Shown here piece by piece: positions 47,757-60,075 of a DNA stretch of 64,000 nt. The stretch covers positions 117,073,370 through 117,137,369 of the forward strand of contig CM055266.1 of NCBI GenBank assembly GCA_029237695.1, read 5' to 3'. Position 1 is the first letter of the stretch. Every line of letters begins with the position of its first letter. The position numbers and the translations under genes were made by a program. Source of the DNA: Conchocele bisecta. Lineage: Eukaryota > Mollusca > Bivalvia > Lucinida > Thyasiridae. A model generated the notes under the pieces. The model saw nothing but the letters and a program-made list of their open reading frames with translations. It did not search any database and had not been told where the DNA came from.

Positions 47757-50622
47757 TCTAGTTTAATATTGTAGCTGTAATCAGACAGAGCTAGTTTAAT
47801 ATTGTAGCTGTAATCAGATAGAGCTAGTTTAATATTGTAGCTGTAATTAGACAGAGCTAGTTTAATATTGTAGCTGTAATCAGACATAGCTAGTTTAATA
47901 TTGTAGCTGTAATCAGACAGATTTAGTTTAATATTGTAGCTGTAATCAGACAGAGCTAGTTTAATATTGTTGCTGTAATCGGACATAGCTAGTTTAATAT
48001 TGTAGCTGTAATTAGACAGAGCTAGTTTAATAGTGTAGCTGTAATCAGACAGAGCTAGTTTAATATTGTAGCTGTAATTAGACAGAGCTAGTTTAATATT
48101 GTAGCTGTAATTAGACAGAGCTAGTTTAATATTGTAGCGGTAATCAGATAAAGCTAGTTTAATATTGTAGCTGTAATCAGACATATTTAGTTTAATATTG
48201 TAGCTGTAATCAGACAGAGCTAGTTTAATATTGTTGCTGTAATCAGACATAGCTAGTTTAATATTGTAGCTGTAATCAGAAAGAGCTAGTTTAATAGTGG
48301 AGCTGTAATCAGACAGAGCTAGTTTAATATTGTAGCTGTAATTAGACATAGCTAGTTTAATATTGTAGCTGTAATCAGACATAGCTAGTTTAATATTGTA
48401 GCTGTAATCAGACAGATTTAGTTTAATATTGTAGCTGTAATCAGACATAGCTAGTTTAATATTGTTGCTGTAATCAGACATAGCTAGTTTAATAGTGTAC
48501 CTGTAATCAGACAGAGGTAGTTTAATATTGTAGCTGTAATCAGACAGAGCTAGTTTAATATTGTAGCTGTAATCAGACAGAGTTTGTTTAATATTGTAGC
48601 TGTAATCAGACAGATTTAGTTTGATAGTGCAGCTGTAATCAGACATATCTAGTTTAATATTGTAACTGTAATCAGACAGAGCTAGTTTAACATTGTAGCT
48701 GTAATCAGACAGAGTTAGTTTAATATTGTAGCTATAATCAGAAATAGCTATTTCAATATTTTAGCTGTAATCAGACATGTTTATTTTAATTTTGTAGTTG
48801 TAATCAGACAGAGCTAGTTTAGTATTGTAGCTGTAATCAGACAGAGCTAGTTTAATATAGTAGCTGTAATCAGACAGAGCTGGTTTAATATTGTAGCTGT
48901 AATCAGAAAGAGCTAGTTTAATAGTGTAGCTGTAATCATACAGAGTATACAGAGCTAGTTTAATATTGTAGCTGTAATCAGACAGAGCTAGTTTAATATT
49001 GTAGCTGTAATCAGACAGAGCTAGTTTAATATTGTAGCTGTAATCATACAGAGTATACAGAGATAGTTTAATATTGTAGCTGTAATCATACAGAGATAGT
49101 TTAATAGTGTAGCTGTAATCATACAGAGTATACAGAGATAGTTTAATATTGTAGCTGTAATCATACAGAGATAGTTTAATATTATAGCTGTAATCAGACA
49201 GAGTATACAGAGCTAGTTTAATATTGTAGCTGTAATCATACAGAGTATACAGAGATAGTTTAATATTGCAGCTGTAATCAGACAGAGCTAGTTTAATATT
49301 ATAGCTGTAATCAGACAGAGTATACAGAGATAGTTTAATATTGTAGCTGTAATCATACAGAGTATACAGAGCTAGTTTAATATTGTAGACTGTTAATAAT
49401 TACAGAGGTATTTTACTGAGATTAGTTTAACATTGCAGCTGTAATCAGACAGGAGCTAGTTTAATTATTATAGCTGTAATCTGACAGTGTATTCAGAAGG
49501 ATATTTTAATATTGTAGCTGTAATAAGAAGACTTAGTGTTTTAATTATTGTAGCTGTAATCAGTCAGCAGAGTATGTTTAATATTGTAGCTGTAATCAGA
49601 CGAGATAGTTTAATATAGCTGTAATCAGACGAGATAGTTATAATTTGTAGCTGTAATCAGACAGAATGACAGAGATAGTTTTTAATTTAATTGTAGCTGT
49701 AACAAAGAAACAAGATAGACTGTAATCAGACGAGATACAGAGTATTTTAATATTGTATAATCAGACAGAGCTAGTTTAATATACTGTAATCAGACGAGTT
49801 AGTATTATAGCTGTAATCAGACAGAGTATACAGAGTATTGTAGTTGTAATCAGACAGAGATAGTTTAATATTTAGCTGTAATCAGACAGAGATAGTTTAA
49901 TATTTGTTTAGCAAGTATCGGACAGAGAATAAATAGCTGAATCAGACGAGAATACAGAGCTTTTAATATATGTCAGCTCAGACATGATTTAAGTATTATT
50001 TAGCTGTAATCAGACAGAGATAGTTTTTTTATAGTAGCTGTAATCAGACAGAGATAGTATTACTGTAATCAGACGAGTAGTTTAATATTGTAGCTGTAAA
50101 TCAGAAAGAACTAGTTATTTAAGTAGCTGTAATCATACAGAGTATACAGAGCTAGTTTAATATTGTAGCTGTAATCAGACAGAGCTAGTTTAATATTTGT
50201 TGCTAATCAGACAGGATAGTTTAATATAAGTAGCTGTAGTCACAGAGCTAGTATATATAGCTGTAATCAGCAGTACAGAGTAGTTTTTATTTAAATTTAG
50301 CTGTAATCAGACGAGCTAGTTTAAATTGTAGCTGTAATCAGACAGAGCTAGTTTAATATTGTAGCTGTAATCATACAGAGTATACAGAGATAGTTTAATA
50401 TTGTAGCTGTAATCAGACAGAGCTAGTTTAATATTGTAGCTGTAATCAGACAGAGCTAGTTTAATATTATAGCTGTAATCAGACAGAGTATACAGAGCTA
50501 GTTTAATATTGTAGCTGTAATCAGACAGAGATAGTTTAATATTGCAACTGTAATCAGACAGAGCTAGTTTAATATTAGCTGTAATCAGACAGAGCTAGTT
50601 TAATATTGCAACTGTAATCAGA
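47757..50622. repeat. 33-bp satellite, about 2.87 kb
   Basis: The unit is GCTAGTTTAATATTGTAG followed by CTGTAATCAGACAGA. Because 33 is a multiple of three, the first 900 bp stay open on the minus strand (48646-47738, 302 codons, about 27 repeats of an 11-residue YSYNIKLALSD-like unit). From about 48930 a longer variant with inserted CATACAGAGTATACAGAG appears. From about 49400 the units are badly eroded by indels, then become regular again at 50310-50620. Confidence 0.95.
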
Positions 50623-50679
50623 CTTTCATGAGCATGTATAGCACGTGCAAGTGCAACATTGGAATTCATGATATATCAC

Positions 50680-50765
50680 AGACAGTCAAACTTCTTGACT
50701 GCGAGTTGGTGTTGCCAATAGACGTCCAGCAACGTTGATAATATTGACAATATTAGCGCAGTCGC
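50680..50765. mobile_element. Family D remnant
   Basis: CTTCTTGACTGCGAGTTGGT, then GACAATATTAGCGCAG. Confidence 0.5.
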
Positions 50766-50966
50766 TTTGTATAGTAGTTATCCACTACACTATTCAGGGG
50801 ATACCAATGTTATTGACAGAATGACAATCAGCGTAGACACTAATCTCACTGGATGCAATGCTTGTCTGGCGTTACGCTGGTAGCACAATGATGCTTTTTT
50901 CCCGAGCGTTTGGATTTCATACGATAATGTTAGATAAGTAAGTTGTTGTATATTTAGACTGGAACC

Positions 50967-51227
50967 ATGTCCGCTAGATGTCCGGATTACATAGGTTCCA
51001 CTGTATTCCATGTATCGGAACACTCAAAGACACGTATACAGTAGAACCCCTCTAAACCAGACAACAAGAAAACACATGGTATTTTACTTTTGATGAGTTT
51101 CTTGGTCATTTATATAAGGTGATAATGTCTGTTCGTGATCGCATAGCACACAACTATGGCTCAGAATGAGAAAATGCATGATTTACAGTGTAACCTCTCT
51201 AAGTTGGTTTATAGAGGTTTCACTGTA
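50967..51227. mobile_element. Family N cluster
   Basis: A fragment at 50967-51003, an element starting at 51039 (CAGTAGAACCCCTCTAAACC), and a short pair of ends at 51186-51227. Confidence 0.65.
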
Positions 51228-51469
51228 TCAGCTTTGCAATTATGAATACACACTATAATAGGAGCTGTATGTCAGATCAACCAGTTCAAACATACATTAT
51301 AGGTTTCCAGTTATACATGTTATACAGTTTATTAATTGTTCATAGAGAACGCGAGGTGTGTCCTATTGGTTTAAACACTATGTAGTATCCCCTTGCCGAT
51401 AGGCAAGCTAGGGTATATCGTTAGTCCATGTACGTACGTACGTTAGTAACACCTTTCGGCATTTTTCAA

Positions 51470-51760
51470 TAATTCACCGATTTTGATAATATTTGGCCAC
51501 AGTGTGTGTCTATGTATGGTGCTTCGTTTTGCATACGACCCACGTCCGACCGCCCACAGGTCAAGGTCACTAAGGACTTATGTTGACCGTGTTTGTAAGG
51601 CAAACGTGTTAAAATTTTCTTTCTTTTTTTCATGAACTCTTCATCGATTTTGGTAATATTTGGACACAATGTGTGTCTAGGGATGTTGCTTTGTTCTGCA
51701 TACAACCCACGTCCAACCGCCCAAGGTCAAGATCACTGAGGACTTGATTGTTTGTATTAA
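51470..51760. repeat. Diverged direct duplication with nuclear-receptor-like half sites
   Basis: Two copies (about 51475-51575 and 51645-51745) share TCACCGATTTTGATAATATT-like, CACGTCC...CCGCCC and GGTCAAGGTCACT. The pattern is typical of old dispersed repeats in molluscs; that attribution is from memory. Confidence 0.6.
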
Positions 51761-51954
51761 GTCTGCCAGCGAGGGGATTAGCTTAGTTCTTGTTCCAGTT
51801 CTTGTTTCCAGAGAGATACGTGACATATATGCATGCACTCCATACAGTTTGAAACAGAATTAGAAAACAAGCTTTTACGCTTATGTGCATTATTCTCCTG
51901 GACAATTTCAAACCAACTGGCTATATGACATTTGAAGGGGAAGTGATAGAAGGG

Positions 51955-53160
51955 GGCTAACTCCCTGAGGGAGTTAGCCACATTCTTCCACTTACCCTGA
52001 GGGAGTTAGCCACCTTCTTCCACTTACCCTGAGGGAGTTATCCCCCTTCTTCCACTTACCCTGAGGGAGTTATCCCCCTTCTTCCACTTACCTTGAGCTT
52101 TTACGCTTATGTGCATTATTCTCCTGTTCAATTTCAAACTAACTGGCTATATGACATTTGAAGGGGAAGTGGTAGAAGGGGGCTAACTCACTGAGTGAGT
52201 TAGCCCCTTTCTTCCACTCACCATGAGGGCGTTAGCCCCCTTCTTCCACTTACCCTGAGGGAGTTAGCCCCCTTCTTCCACTTACCCTCAGTGAGTTAGC
52301 CCCTTTCTTCCACTCACCCTGAGGGAGTTAGCCCCCTTCTTCCACTTACCTTGAGGGAGTTAGCACCCTTCTTCCACTTACCCTCAGTGAGTTAGTCCCC
52401 TTCTTCCACTCACCCTGAGGGAGTTAGCCCCTTTCTTCCACTTACCCTGAGGGAGTTAGCCCCCTTCTTCCACTTACCCTGATGGAGTTAGCACCCTTCT
52501 TCCACTTACCCTGAGGGAGTTAGCCCCCTTCTTCCACTCACCCTGAGGGAGTTAGCTACGTTCTTCTACTTACCCTGAGTGAGTTAGCCCCCTTCTTCTA
52601 CTCATCCTGAGGGAGTTAGCCCCCTTCTTCCACTCACCCTGAGGGAGTTAGCCACGTTCTTCTACTTACCCTGAGTGGTTAGGCCCCTTCTTCTACTCAT
52701 CCTGAGGGAGTTAGCCCCCTTCTTCCACTCACCCTGAGGGAGTTAGCCACGTTCTTCCACTTACCCTGAGTGAGTTAGCCCCTTTCTTCCACTCACCATG
52801 AGGGCGTTAGCCCCCTTCTTCCACTTACCTTGAGGGAGTTAGCCCCCTTCTTCCATTTACCCTCAGTGAGTTAGCCCCTTTATTCCACTCACCCTGAGGG
52901 AGTTAGCCCCCTTCTTCCACTTACCTTGAGGGAGTTAGCCCCCTTCTTCACTGAGTTACTTCCACTTACCGTGAGGGAGTTAGCCCCCTTCTTCCACTTA
53001 CCCTCAGTGAGTTAGTCCCCTTCTTCCACTTACCCTCAGTGAGTTAGTCCCCTTCTTCCACTCACCCTGAGGGAGTTAGCCCCCTTCTTCCACTTACCCT
53101 GAGGGAGTTGGCACCATTCTTCCACTTACCCTGAGGGAGTTAGCCCCTTTCTTCCACCTA
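51955..53160. repeat. 32-bp satellite, about 1.2 kb
   Basis: About 37 copies of GAGGGAGTTAGCCCCCTTCT plus TCCACTTACCCT. The variants GTGAGTTAG, CTCACC and CCATGAGGGC recur in register, so higher-order duplication is likely. The array starts from a palindrome, GGCTAACTCCCTGAGGGAGT, at about 51955. The flank 51869-51966 is copied inside the array at about 52094-52190. Confidence 0.95.
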
Positions 53161-53249
53161 CCCCTTTATTTGCATTCCAAGAAGTCAATATCCAACGATC
53201 GTCAATGATGAAGCGATATAACGGATTACTACATCCAAGTGATGCCATA

Positions 53250-53510
53250 TGAGATAGGCCATGCGATTTTGTACCTTCTGACAACTGCGTTATTTCATGA
53301 AACACTTTTATAAATTTTAACAAATTTTCCATAAATGAAGTTAAAAGTTGATAAAAATTTCAGTGTACATGCGGAATTATATTCCGCATGCACACTGACA
53401 TTTGTGTCAATTTGTGAAGTCATTTACGGAAAATATCCCATTTTGTGTTAATATATTTCATGAAATATCGCAGGTGTTCGTAGGCCCAAACTCACATGAC
53501 GTGTCTCATT
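53250..53510. mobile_element. Family Q element
   Basis: TGAGATAGGCCATGCGATTT to CTCACATGACGTGTCTCA. Confidence 0.85.
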
Positions 53511-54189
53511 ATTAGTATGTCATATACGCCAGCGAAATAGGGTTATATCAATAAATAATGTCCTACGTGATGATGCTGTATGCTCCCCGACCTGTTTACG
53601 CTCGCATAATCCATTCTCGACATTGTTCCGCAGTGTGGTAATTATAATAATGTCTGAGTACAATATAATTGTTTATATTGTACAATATGCATGATACTAT
53701 TACATTGTATCGGTCACATTTATGTCATATACCATGCAGTAGGACGGTATGTTTGGATGAAGTATAGCTAATCATTAAATAAGTACTTGTATGCTAAGCC
53801 CTATTTTGCAGGAACCAACCCGTCCATTATACGAACGAGAATAACAGTTAATGGTACCTTTGGGTTTGGTAATAGCCGACTTCAATCAGATTCTATTTCC
53901 GCATGCCATCGACATTAATTTAATTTTCGTAAGCTCAGCCGCGAACAAAATATTTATGCCCTCTCTGTACTTAAACGGACAACGCAAATACGACATATGC
54001 ATACAGGCTCTGATCTATGAACGCCGAATCCACATAAACTCACTTGCTAGCTCTAAATAATTACAGCTAATATTAAATATTTAGAGCTACTAGCATTAAT
54101 GCGAATTTATCAGTCACCTGTGGTGTGATCATATCTGAAAATATAAGCATTCGACAATACACATTTCAAATAAAACCACATTCATATAC
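53511..54189. other. No firm gene
   Basis: An open frame of 69 codons (53851-54060, plus) has mixed codon use, but no recognisable motif or splice context. Confidence 0.4.
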
Positions 54190-54588
54190 AAGGTGTATGA
54201 TCACGTGGTACAAACAACAACAACAACAAGTACCGATTACAAGTACGTATTCTTTTATAGTGTCCGTATTACGTAACGGATTTTGATGTAATATGGCGCA
54301 TCAAACGCGTCTTGTTAAGCTGCATTTGGTGGTCTCTTTACTTTCGCCCAAACTTCTGTCGTTTTTGCGAAGTATCGATTTCCGTGTCTCTGACACGGAA
54401 ATCGATTCTTCGCAAATACGACATAAGTCTGTGCCAAACTCCATAGACCACCAAATGCAGCTCATGAAGACGCGTTTGCTGCGCCATATTTCATCAAAAT
54501 CCGTTGCATATTAAGGAAAATATCAAATAATACTTACTTTGGAGTGGGCGACGTTGTTGTTGTTGTAACCACGTGATCATGCACCTTG
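54190..54588. mobile_element. Family I element
   Basis: Complete. Both ends and the central hairpin are intact. Confidence 0.85.
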
Positions 54589-54589
54589 A

Positions 54590-55129
54590 TATATACGTTT
54601 ATTCACACAAAGTCACATAACATGACACACGCAGTATACATGGGAATGCATTACGTACATGTAAGATGGGCACAAATAACATATTGTTTGAAATAGTACA
54701 TTGATAACGATATTTTTTTTATGAAAATAGCTATGTTTCTTAACTGCTTTCCATAATTCTTTTGAAAAACTGTTTGAATTTCGATGTATTTGGCCTCCGA
54801 AAATAAAATAGCTTGATATGCCGTTTGCGTCCTTGCTCATAATGACACTCGAAGCGCACAGCAATGTCATATGGAGAAGACGGTTAAGCTATATCGCAAT
54901 GTGGTTTAGTGTTTCTTGTAACTAAATGCCACCGCATCGTCGTATACACGTATGGTGCGCAGGTGCATTCCGCAATTGAAAATGTCTTTCTTAAGTTAGC
55001 TGAAACCGTCCTCAAATCAACTTTCGACAAACATCTGCTTTAGAAGATAGATATGTCATGAATGACCTCCTACGGCCGCGCGCGAAATGTGACATAAATA
55101 CGTTTGTGACCAGCATAGCACCTGGCGTG
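54590..55129. other. No gene seen
   Basis: AT-rich. Nothing recognisable on either strand. Confidence 0.5.
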
Positions 55130-55600
55130 TGGTTGTGGCTCGAGAAATTGAGATTATAGGTTTTGCGATCAGTGTAGATCCAAATAGCCTGTGCATCCGC
55201 ACAGTCTGATCAGGATCTGCACTATCCGCAATTCCACCAATGAAACATATGGCATGCTTATAACACGCAATACTGGGCTCGTTTCACTAAACTTCGTACG
55301 ACTAAAATGTACGTAAGTGGAAAATCATGATAGTCTGTAAATTTCACATTAACAATGTTTTCTTATAAACAGTTACTGGATTTACATTTATTGAGCATAG
55401 GCTGCATAAGCAGCCTATGCTCAATAAATGTAAATCCATCAATTGAACTTTCCAGACGATCCTAAATTTGCACTTACGAACATTTTAATCGTACGACGTT
55501 TAGTGAAACGGCCCCCAGATCGTTATCAGACGACGTGACTGTGCTACTTGATCAGGAGCTACACTGGCCACAAACCTCATCAGCCCCAATTATCCAGCAT
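55130..55600. mobile_element. Family E element interrupted by family A
   Basis: Left part with GTGGTTGTGGCTCGAGAAA. Right part with TGATCAGGAGCTACACTGGC. Confidence 0.7.
55273..55518. mobile_element. Family A MITE nested in family E
   Basis: E reads GCAATAC before it and AGATCGTTATCAG after it, which matches uninterrupted E copies. Confidence 0.85.
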
Positions 55601-55717
55601 AGTCAGCTCTCTGCAGCTACACTGTTTGTCGTTAGTCACTCAAATAACATTATCACATGTTTGATACATGTTCGAGTTTCGTTTCTGAATTTACACAGCA
55701 CATGTGCAAAATATGGA

Positions 55718-56077
55718 CATTATAGGAATGAATGGCCTTTTTGTGGAATTATCGGGGTATAAACTTGGAAAAGTCGCGGGAATACTGGACGAAGGCCGGA
55801 AGGCCTCGTCCAGCATTCCCGCGACTTTTCCAAGTTTATATCCCCGATAAATTCCACAAAAAGGCCATTCATTCATTATAATTCCAGCATTTGAAATAAA
55901 TTCATCAAGAAAATGTGTTTATTTTCCGTTTTCTTAAGAATTATTTTAACTGCGCCTCACGGTTACGGAAAGTAATTCGGCGTGGGAGTTTACTGGAATA
56001 TAAATTTTGGACAGAGACTTGCTACGGGCCAATCAAATGTCAGGGAATTGTGTAAATATTTTTGTGCTGGAATTATG
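55718..56077 (+). mobile_element. Family B element
   Basis: Full-length. Hairpin plus tail. Confidence 0.85.
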
Positions 56078-56089
56078 ATGATGTGATAA

Positions 56090-56192
56090 CACAGTTAGAT
56101 TACGTTCGTCCGCATGTACGAGGAGATAATCCGCTCGCTAAAGCTCGCTGGTTATCTCCTCGTACATGCAGACGAACCGTGATCTAACTGTG
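56090..56192. repeat. Hairpin U
   Basis: CACAGTTAGATTACGTTCGT ... GATCTAACTGTG. Stem of about 40 bp. Confidence 0.75.
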
Positions 56193-56586
56193 GCTGATCG
56201 CCGTGAAAATAAAGATCAGCACCCAATTCATGGAATTCGGCAAGTGTAGTTATAACTGGCTGTGACTGGAGAATGGGACTTATAGCATGTCTGACCAGTG
56301 TAGCTCGTGATCAACATAACATAACCATGCAGCATAATACTGATCTGTATTGCATGGTAGACGTATGGCGGGTGTTTCCGTGATGGAATCAGCCCCATTA
56401 AACGAGCAGTCACATCAGGATCTACAGTTTTTGCGAGTAATTTTCATATTTTGTATTGAAGAAAAAAACAACAACAACAACACAAAAACACACACCTCTT
56501 TTCCATAAATGGGCTAGTGTGGAAATCATTTCATGGCGACTGGATTTGTCTTAACATTAACCCTACATTAACGCTACTCACAACAA

Positions 56587-56778
56587 TTGTCGTCTGCTGT
56601 TGCTTTTATATTTTGCCTTATTTCTCAATAAAACATGTTTCGACAGCACTTCAGAACCATTTCCAATCGAAATGATTCTGAAGTGCTGTCAAAGCATGTT
56701 GTAAATTATTCTAAAGTGCTGTCAAAGCATGTTTTTGATGATAAAAATGTAAAATAGAAAATAAACAGCAGACGACAA
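56587..56778. mobile_element. Family R element, complete
   Basis: TTGTCGTCTGCTGTTGCTTT to AAACAGCAGACGACAA. Inner palindrome GAAATGATTCTGAAGTGCTG. Confidence 0.8.
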
Positions 56779-56920
56779 AAAAAAATCGGTAAGTAGTGGG
56801 GCTGCTATGTGCACAAATATGCTAGAATACTGCACTTTTGGAAGTGTCTGCCATTTTTGTGTATATGTTAAAAAATATGTAAAGGGTTAACATATCAAAT
56901 TACACTCCAGACATTTATTG

Positions 56921-57310
56921 TCTGTTCCACGTTTTGCTGCCGACGAACATTTGGCCATTAAACACATTAAGTCTACAGAATATTTAAAAGTAAGTACTTT
57001 TTCATCAATAACAAAAAGGTCAACCTCCCATGAAAGTTTTATTTGATGAAATTCCATCAAATATTGATTTTATTGCGAAAAAACGATTTTCCTTTGGGAA
57101 TTTAACATGGGGAGTCAATTTCCAAAACTTTTCGTTTTTTGATCCTGAATGATCAAAAAACGAAAACTTTTGAAAATTGACTCCGAAACCTGGTGAGATA
57201 GCTTGAAAATGATGTAACTAAGAAAACAAAAGTTAAATTTTGAAAATCGGTCCGCAAATAAAAAAAATCTTTAAAAAAAATAATATTTTTAACCCCCATA
57301 TTTTTTAGTA
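56921..57310. mobile_element. Family H' element, right end missing
   Basis: CTGTTCCACGTTTTGCTGCC, then the AACGAAAACTTTT hairpin and AAAATCGGTCCGCAAATA. Confidence 0.7.
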
Positions 57311-57342
57311 GGGTGAATGGTTTAATGCGCGTAATGACGAGT

Positions 57343-57480
57343 ACCCGATTTCACCAAACTTGCTGTTATAAATAATACATATCTATCATTTATTTTTTCC
57401 GAAATGCATTATTGCATATAGAACTAACTACTGCATATATTTGATGGCTGTGATAATGTAATAAATTCAGTATAATAATT
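57343..57480. mobile_element. Family C remnant
   Basis: Only the outer part and one arm of the central palindrome remain. Confidence 0.6.
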
Positions 57481-57771
57481 TGGTCCGAAAATATTTTATT
57501 TCATTAAATAAATACATGTAATTCAAATAGAGTGCCTTTTGCCAGGGGACTCCGCATATAAAACAGAAACGATGGAAGAAGCAACGAAGCCACACCACGT
57601 CAGGAAGCGTAGGGAAACGTTAATACATCAACACCCTTCGAGGACGACAGCTCGGCACGCCTTAAGGAAATAATCAGCCACGAACAAAACAATGGGCCCG
57701 GTTAGGGGATGTTTCTACGTGTCATTTGTCCGTGTTTTTTTTACCCGGATCGCTGTAACTTACGGTAGCTA

Positions 57772-57922
57772 AAAAGGGACATGCGCAATTATTTTCTCGT
57801 TCCCACACCACGAGAAAGCATCTCGTTCCCGCATGATAACATCTTGTTCGAACGACAACGTGGAAACGAGATGCTATGTCGTGGGAACGAGACAGAACTA
57901 AATTGCGAATGTCCCTTTTAAA
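57772..57922. mobile_element. Family P foldback, copy 2 (short)
   Basis: Ends AAAAGGGACATGCGCAATT and AATTGCGAATGTCCCTTTT, with the same CTCGTTCCCAC / GTGGGAACGAG units in inverted arms. A partial family F element starts at its right end. Confidence 0.7.
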
Positions 57923-58042
57923 GATACATGCCCACTCAGTAGGCACAAAATGTTCTTTATAGGAATTAAATACGTGTATAATTGTGTCACTATTCCACCA
58001 GTTCTAAAAAGTACAAGTGCCCGCTATACAGATATAATCATG
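57918..58042. mobile_element. Family F left-end fragment
   Basis: TTTAAAGATACATGCCCACT to ATACAGATATAATCATG. Confidence 0.65.
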
Positions 58043-58320
58043 TACAAACTTCAATGTTGTCTGTTTGTTCGAGTTGTCCCGATTGAGACAAGTCGATGTG
58101 CAGCGTTGAACGGACATTCTACGAAAGTCTACAGGATACTTTGACCACAAACTTCATACAATATCAGCGAATAGGACATAGTTGTAAATATTGGCATATT
58201 AGTCAGATTTCTAAACATACTCCGTCCTTATAGACCGTTTACACTGTGAATGACAATCGTTACACATGCAGTAAGGCCTATTTTATCAGCTCGCCATCCA
58301 TTCATAATATAGTAATACAC

Positions 58321-58760
58321 AAGCGCCCACTCAGTAGGCAGAACATGTTCTTTAAAGGATTTAAATAAGTGTATAATTGTGTCATTATTCCACCAGTTCT
58401 TAAAATTACGAGTGGCCGCTATACAGATATACTCATTTAGTAATATATATTGTACTGATAGTGACTCGCGGTGGTATCAGGTTACTTTCATATGCAAGTG
58501 AGGCATGCTATCTTTTAATTGTTTATGCTAATTAAATGCGTCACCTGAAAAAAATAATATTTTCGACAGATAATAAAGTACGATCATTGCACATCAAAAT
58601 ATAAATACAGAGAATAAATAGTCTGATATAAAACGTATAATAATGCCAATCAATACGTAGAGTAATGGTGAATGAATATATTTTGCCAGACCATTTCTCA
58701 GATGATGTCTCTGATATAAAGATACATAATATGCCTACTGCGTGGGCATGCACCTTTAAA
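58321..58760. mobile_element. Family F element
   Basis: GCCCACTCAGTAGGCAGAAC to GCGTGGGCATGCACCTTTAA. Confidence 0.75.
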
Positions 58761-59074
58761 TTAATATTATCGAGAGAATATTGTTTTTGCATTGTGGGCA
58801 TATTATCAATTTGGTCATATTTCATGAGACAGTCATGTCTACAGTAGCAATATTTGTGACGTGAGAAATGGAGCATATAACCATTGCGAGCAATGTAGAC
58901 GCCGATCAGCCAATCAGTATGCGCATCATTGCATGTATAAGCCATATTTACCAGTCACAAAATGAGGAGAAAGTCAGTAGACATCGTAGAGCTGACATCG
59001 TACATTCGGAATACACATTTACGGGTATGAACTATTTAAATATTTAATTTAAATTTGTATTATTTCTCAATAAA

Positions 59075-59146
59075 AGTACATGTCATGACCACCATTTGAA
59101 CCGTCTCGACGAGACGGTTCCAATAGTGGTCACGACATATACTTCT
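59075..59146. mobile_element. Family G hairpin
   Basis: AAGTACATGTCATGACCACC ... GGTCACGACATATACTT. Confidence 0.8.
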
Positions 59147-59274
59147 AAGCACATTTAAAGAAAAGTTTTAATATTTTTCACAAACGAAATGACATATCTT
59201 CAGCATGAAATGGGTTAAATACAACATCGATTCTGCAAATTTCGGCTGCGTTTACGAAATAGTTGTCTCTTCAA

Positions 59275-59985
59275 CCAGGTGAGCTGATTGTCGCGAAGTA
59301 AAGTAATGTCTCTCAAAATAGTCACAGAGTCGTCGCGGGTGTCTCGAACCCGTCTGGAACCGTTCTCAATTTAGTTTCCGTGAGTCAGAAAGTGCGAGAA
59401 ATGTGAGACAACTTTGTGAGGGGTTGGCGACCTATGAAACTAAATTGTGATTGATTAGAGACAAAAATGAGAATCGGACATTCCGTGCGCGAGAGATGCG
59501 CGAACTGCGAACAGACCCATGGGAGCGCGACAAAATTGTAAATAAGTTGAGAATAAAAATGCGATTTCTCAATTGTCACGCATAGCTGTCGCGCGACATT
59601 CGAGCGAATGTCACGCGTCGCGCGACAGTCGCAAGTGCACGCGAGTTGTATGCGAACTCCCGGCGAAATTATGCCTGCAGTTCGTGCGACATTCGTGCGA
59701 CATACTCGAACGTGTCGTAAGTACCAATTCAGTGTGATTCCAAGTGAAAATTGTCGCTAATTCGCGTATTTTCTCGCAATTTTGTGTCTCCAACAGTTTT
59801 CACTTATTAGTCGCGAGCCTTTAGCGACATGTTCAAAATTCCAGCAACACGAGAGCGAGGCCCTGCGACTGACGCGAGGAAATTGAGAACCCCTGCGAAC
59901 TTTTCGAGACATTTTGGAAACTCCCTCGCGAATGCCTTTCGCAATTTGTCGCCAACAGTCGCAGCCCAGTGAGATACCACCTTAA
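59275..59985. mobile_element. CpG-rich foldback element
   Basis: CpG-dense sequence full of GCGACA, GCGAAT and TCGCG motifs. The two outer thirds are diverged inverted copies sharing GTTCTCAATTT and AAAATRGTC/TCTCG tracts. No open frame. Confidence 0.55.
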
Positions 59986-60075
59986 CTATTGCAATCTACG
60001 GGACAGGAGTAGATTGCAAGAGTTACTGTTCGCAACTATCAAAGCGTATGCTTCATTAACAGACTGCAAAAAACA

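Noticed and set aside
47757..53160. CRISPR-like array of regularly spaced repeats
   Set aside because: The repeats are contiguous 33-bp and 32-bp satellites with no unique spacers, in a eukaryotic setting.
53851..54060. 69-codon open frame, plus strand
   Set aside because: No motif, no family, and equally open-looking sequence on the other strand. Kept only as unassigned.
54613..54870. Open frame with SYFIFGGQIHRNSNSFSKEL, minus strand
   Set aside because: AT-rich chance frame without splice sites or recognisable domain.
57572..57673. Small open frame of 33 codons (MEEATKPHHVRKRRE...) with a TATAAAA-like box upstream
   Set aside because: Too short, no homology I recognise, no splice or polyadenylation context.
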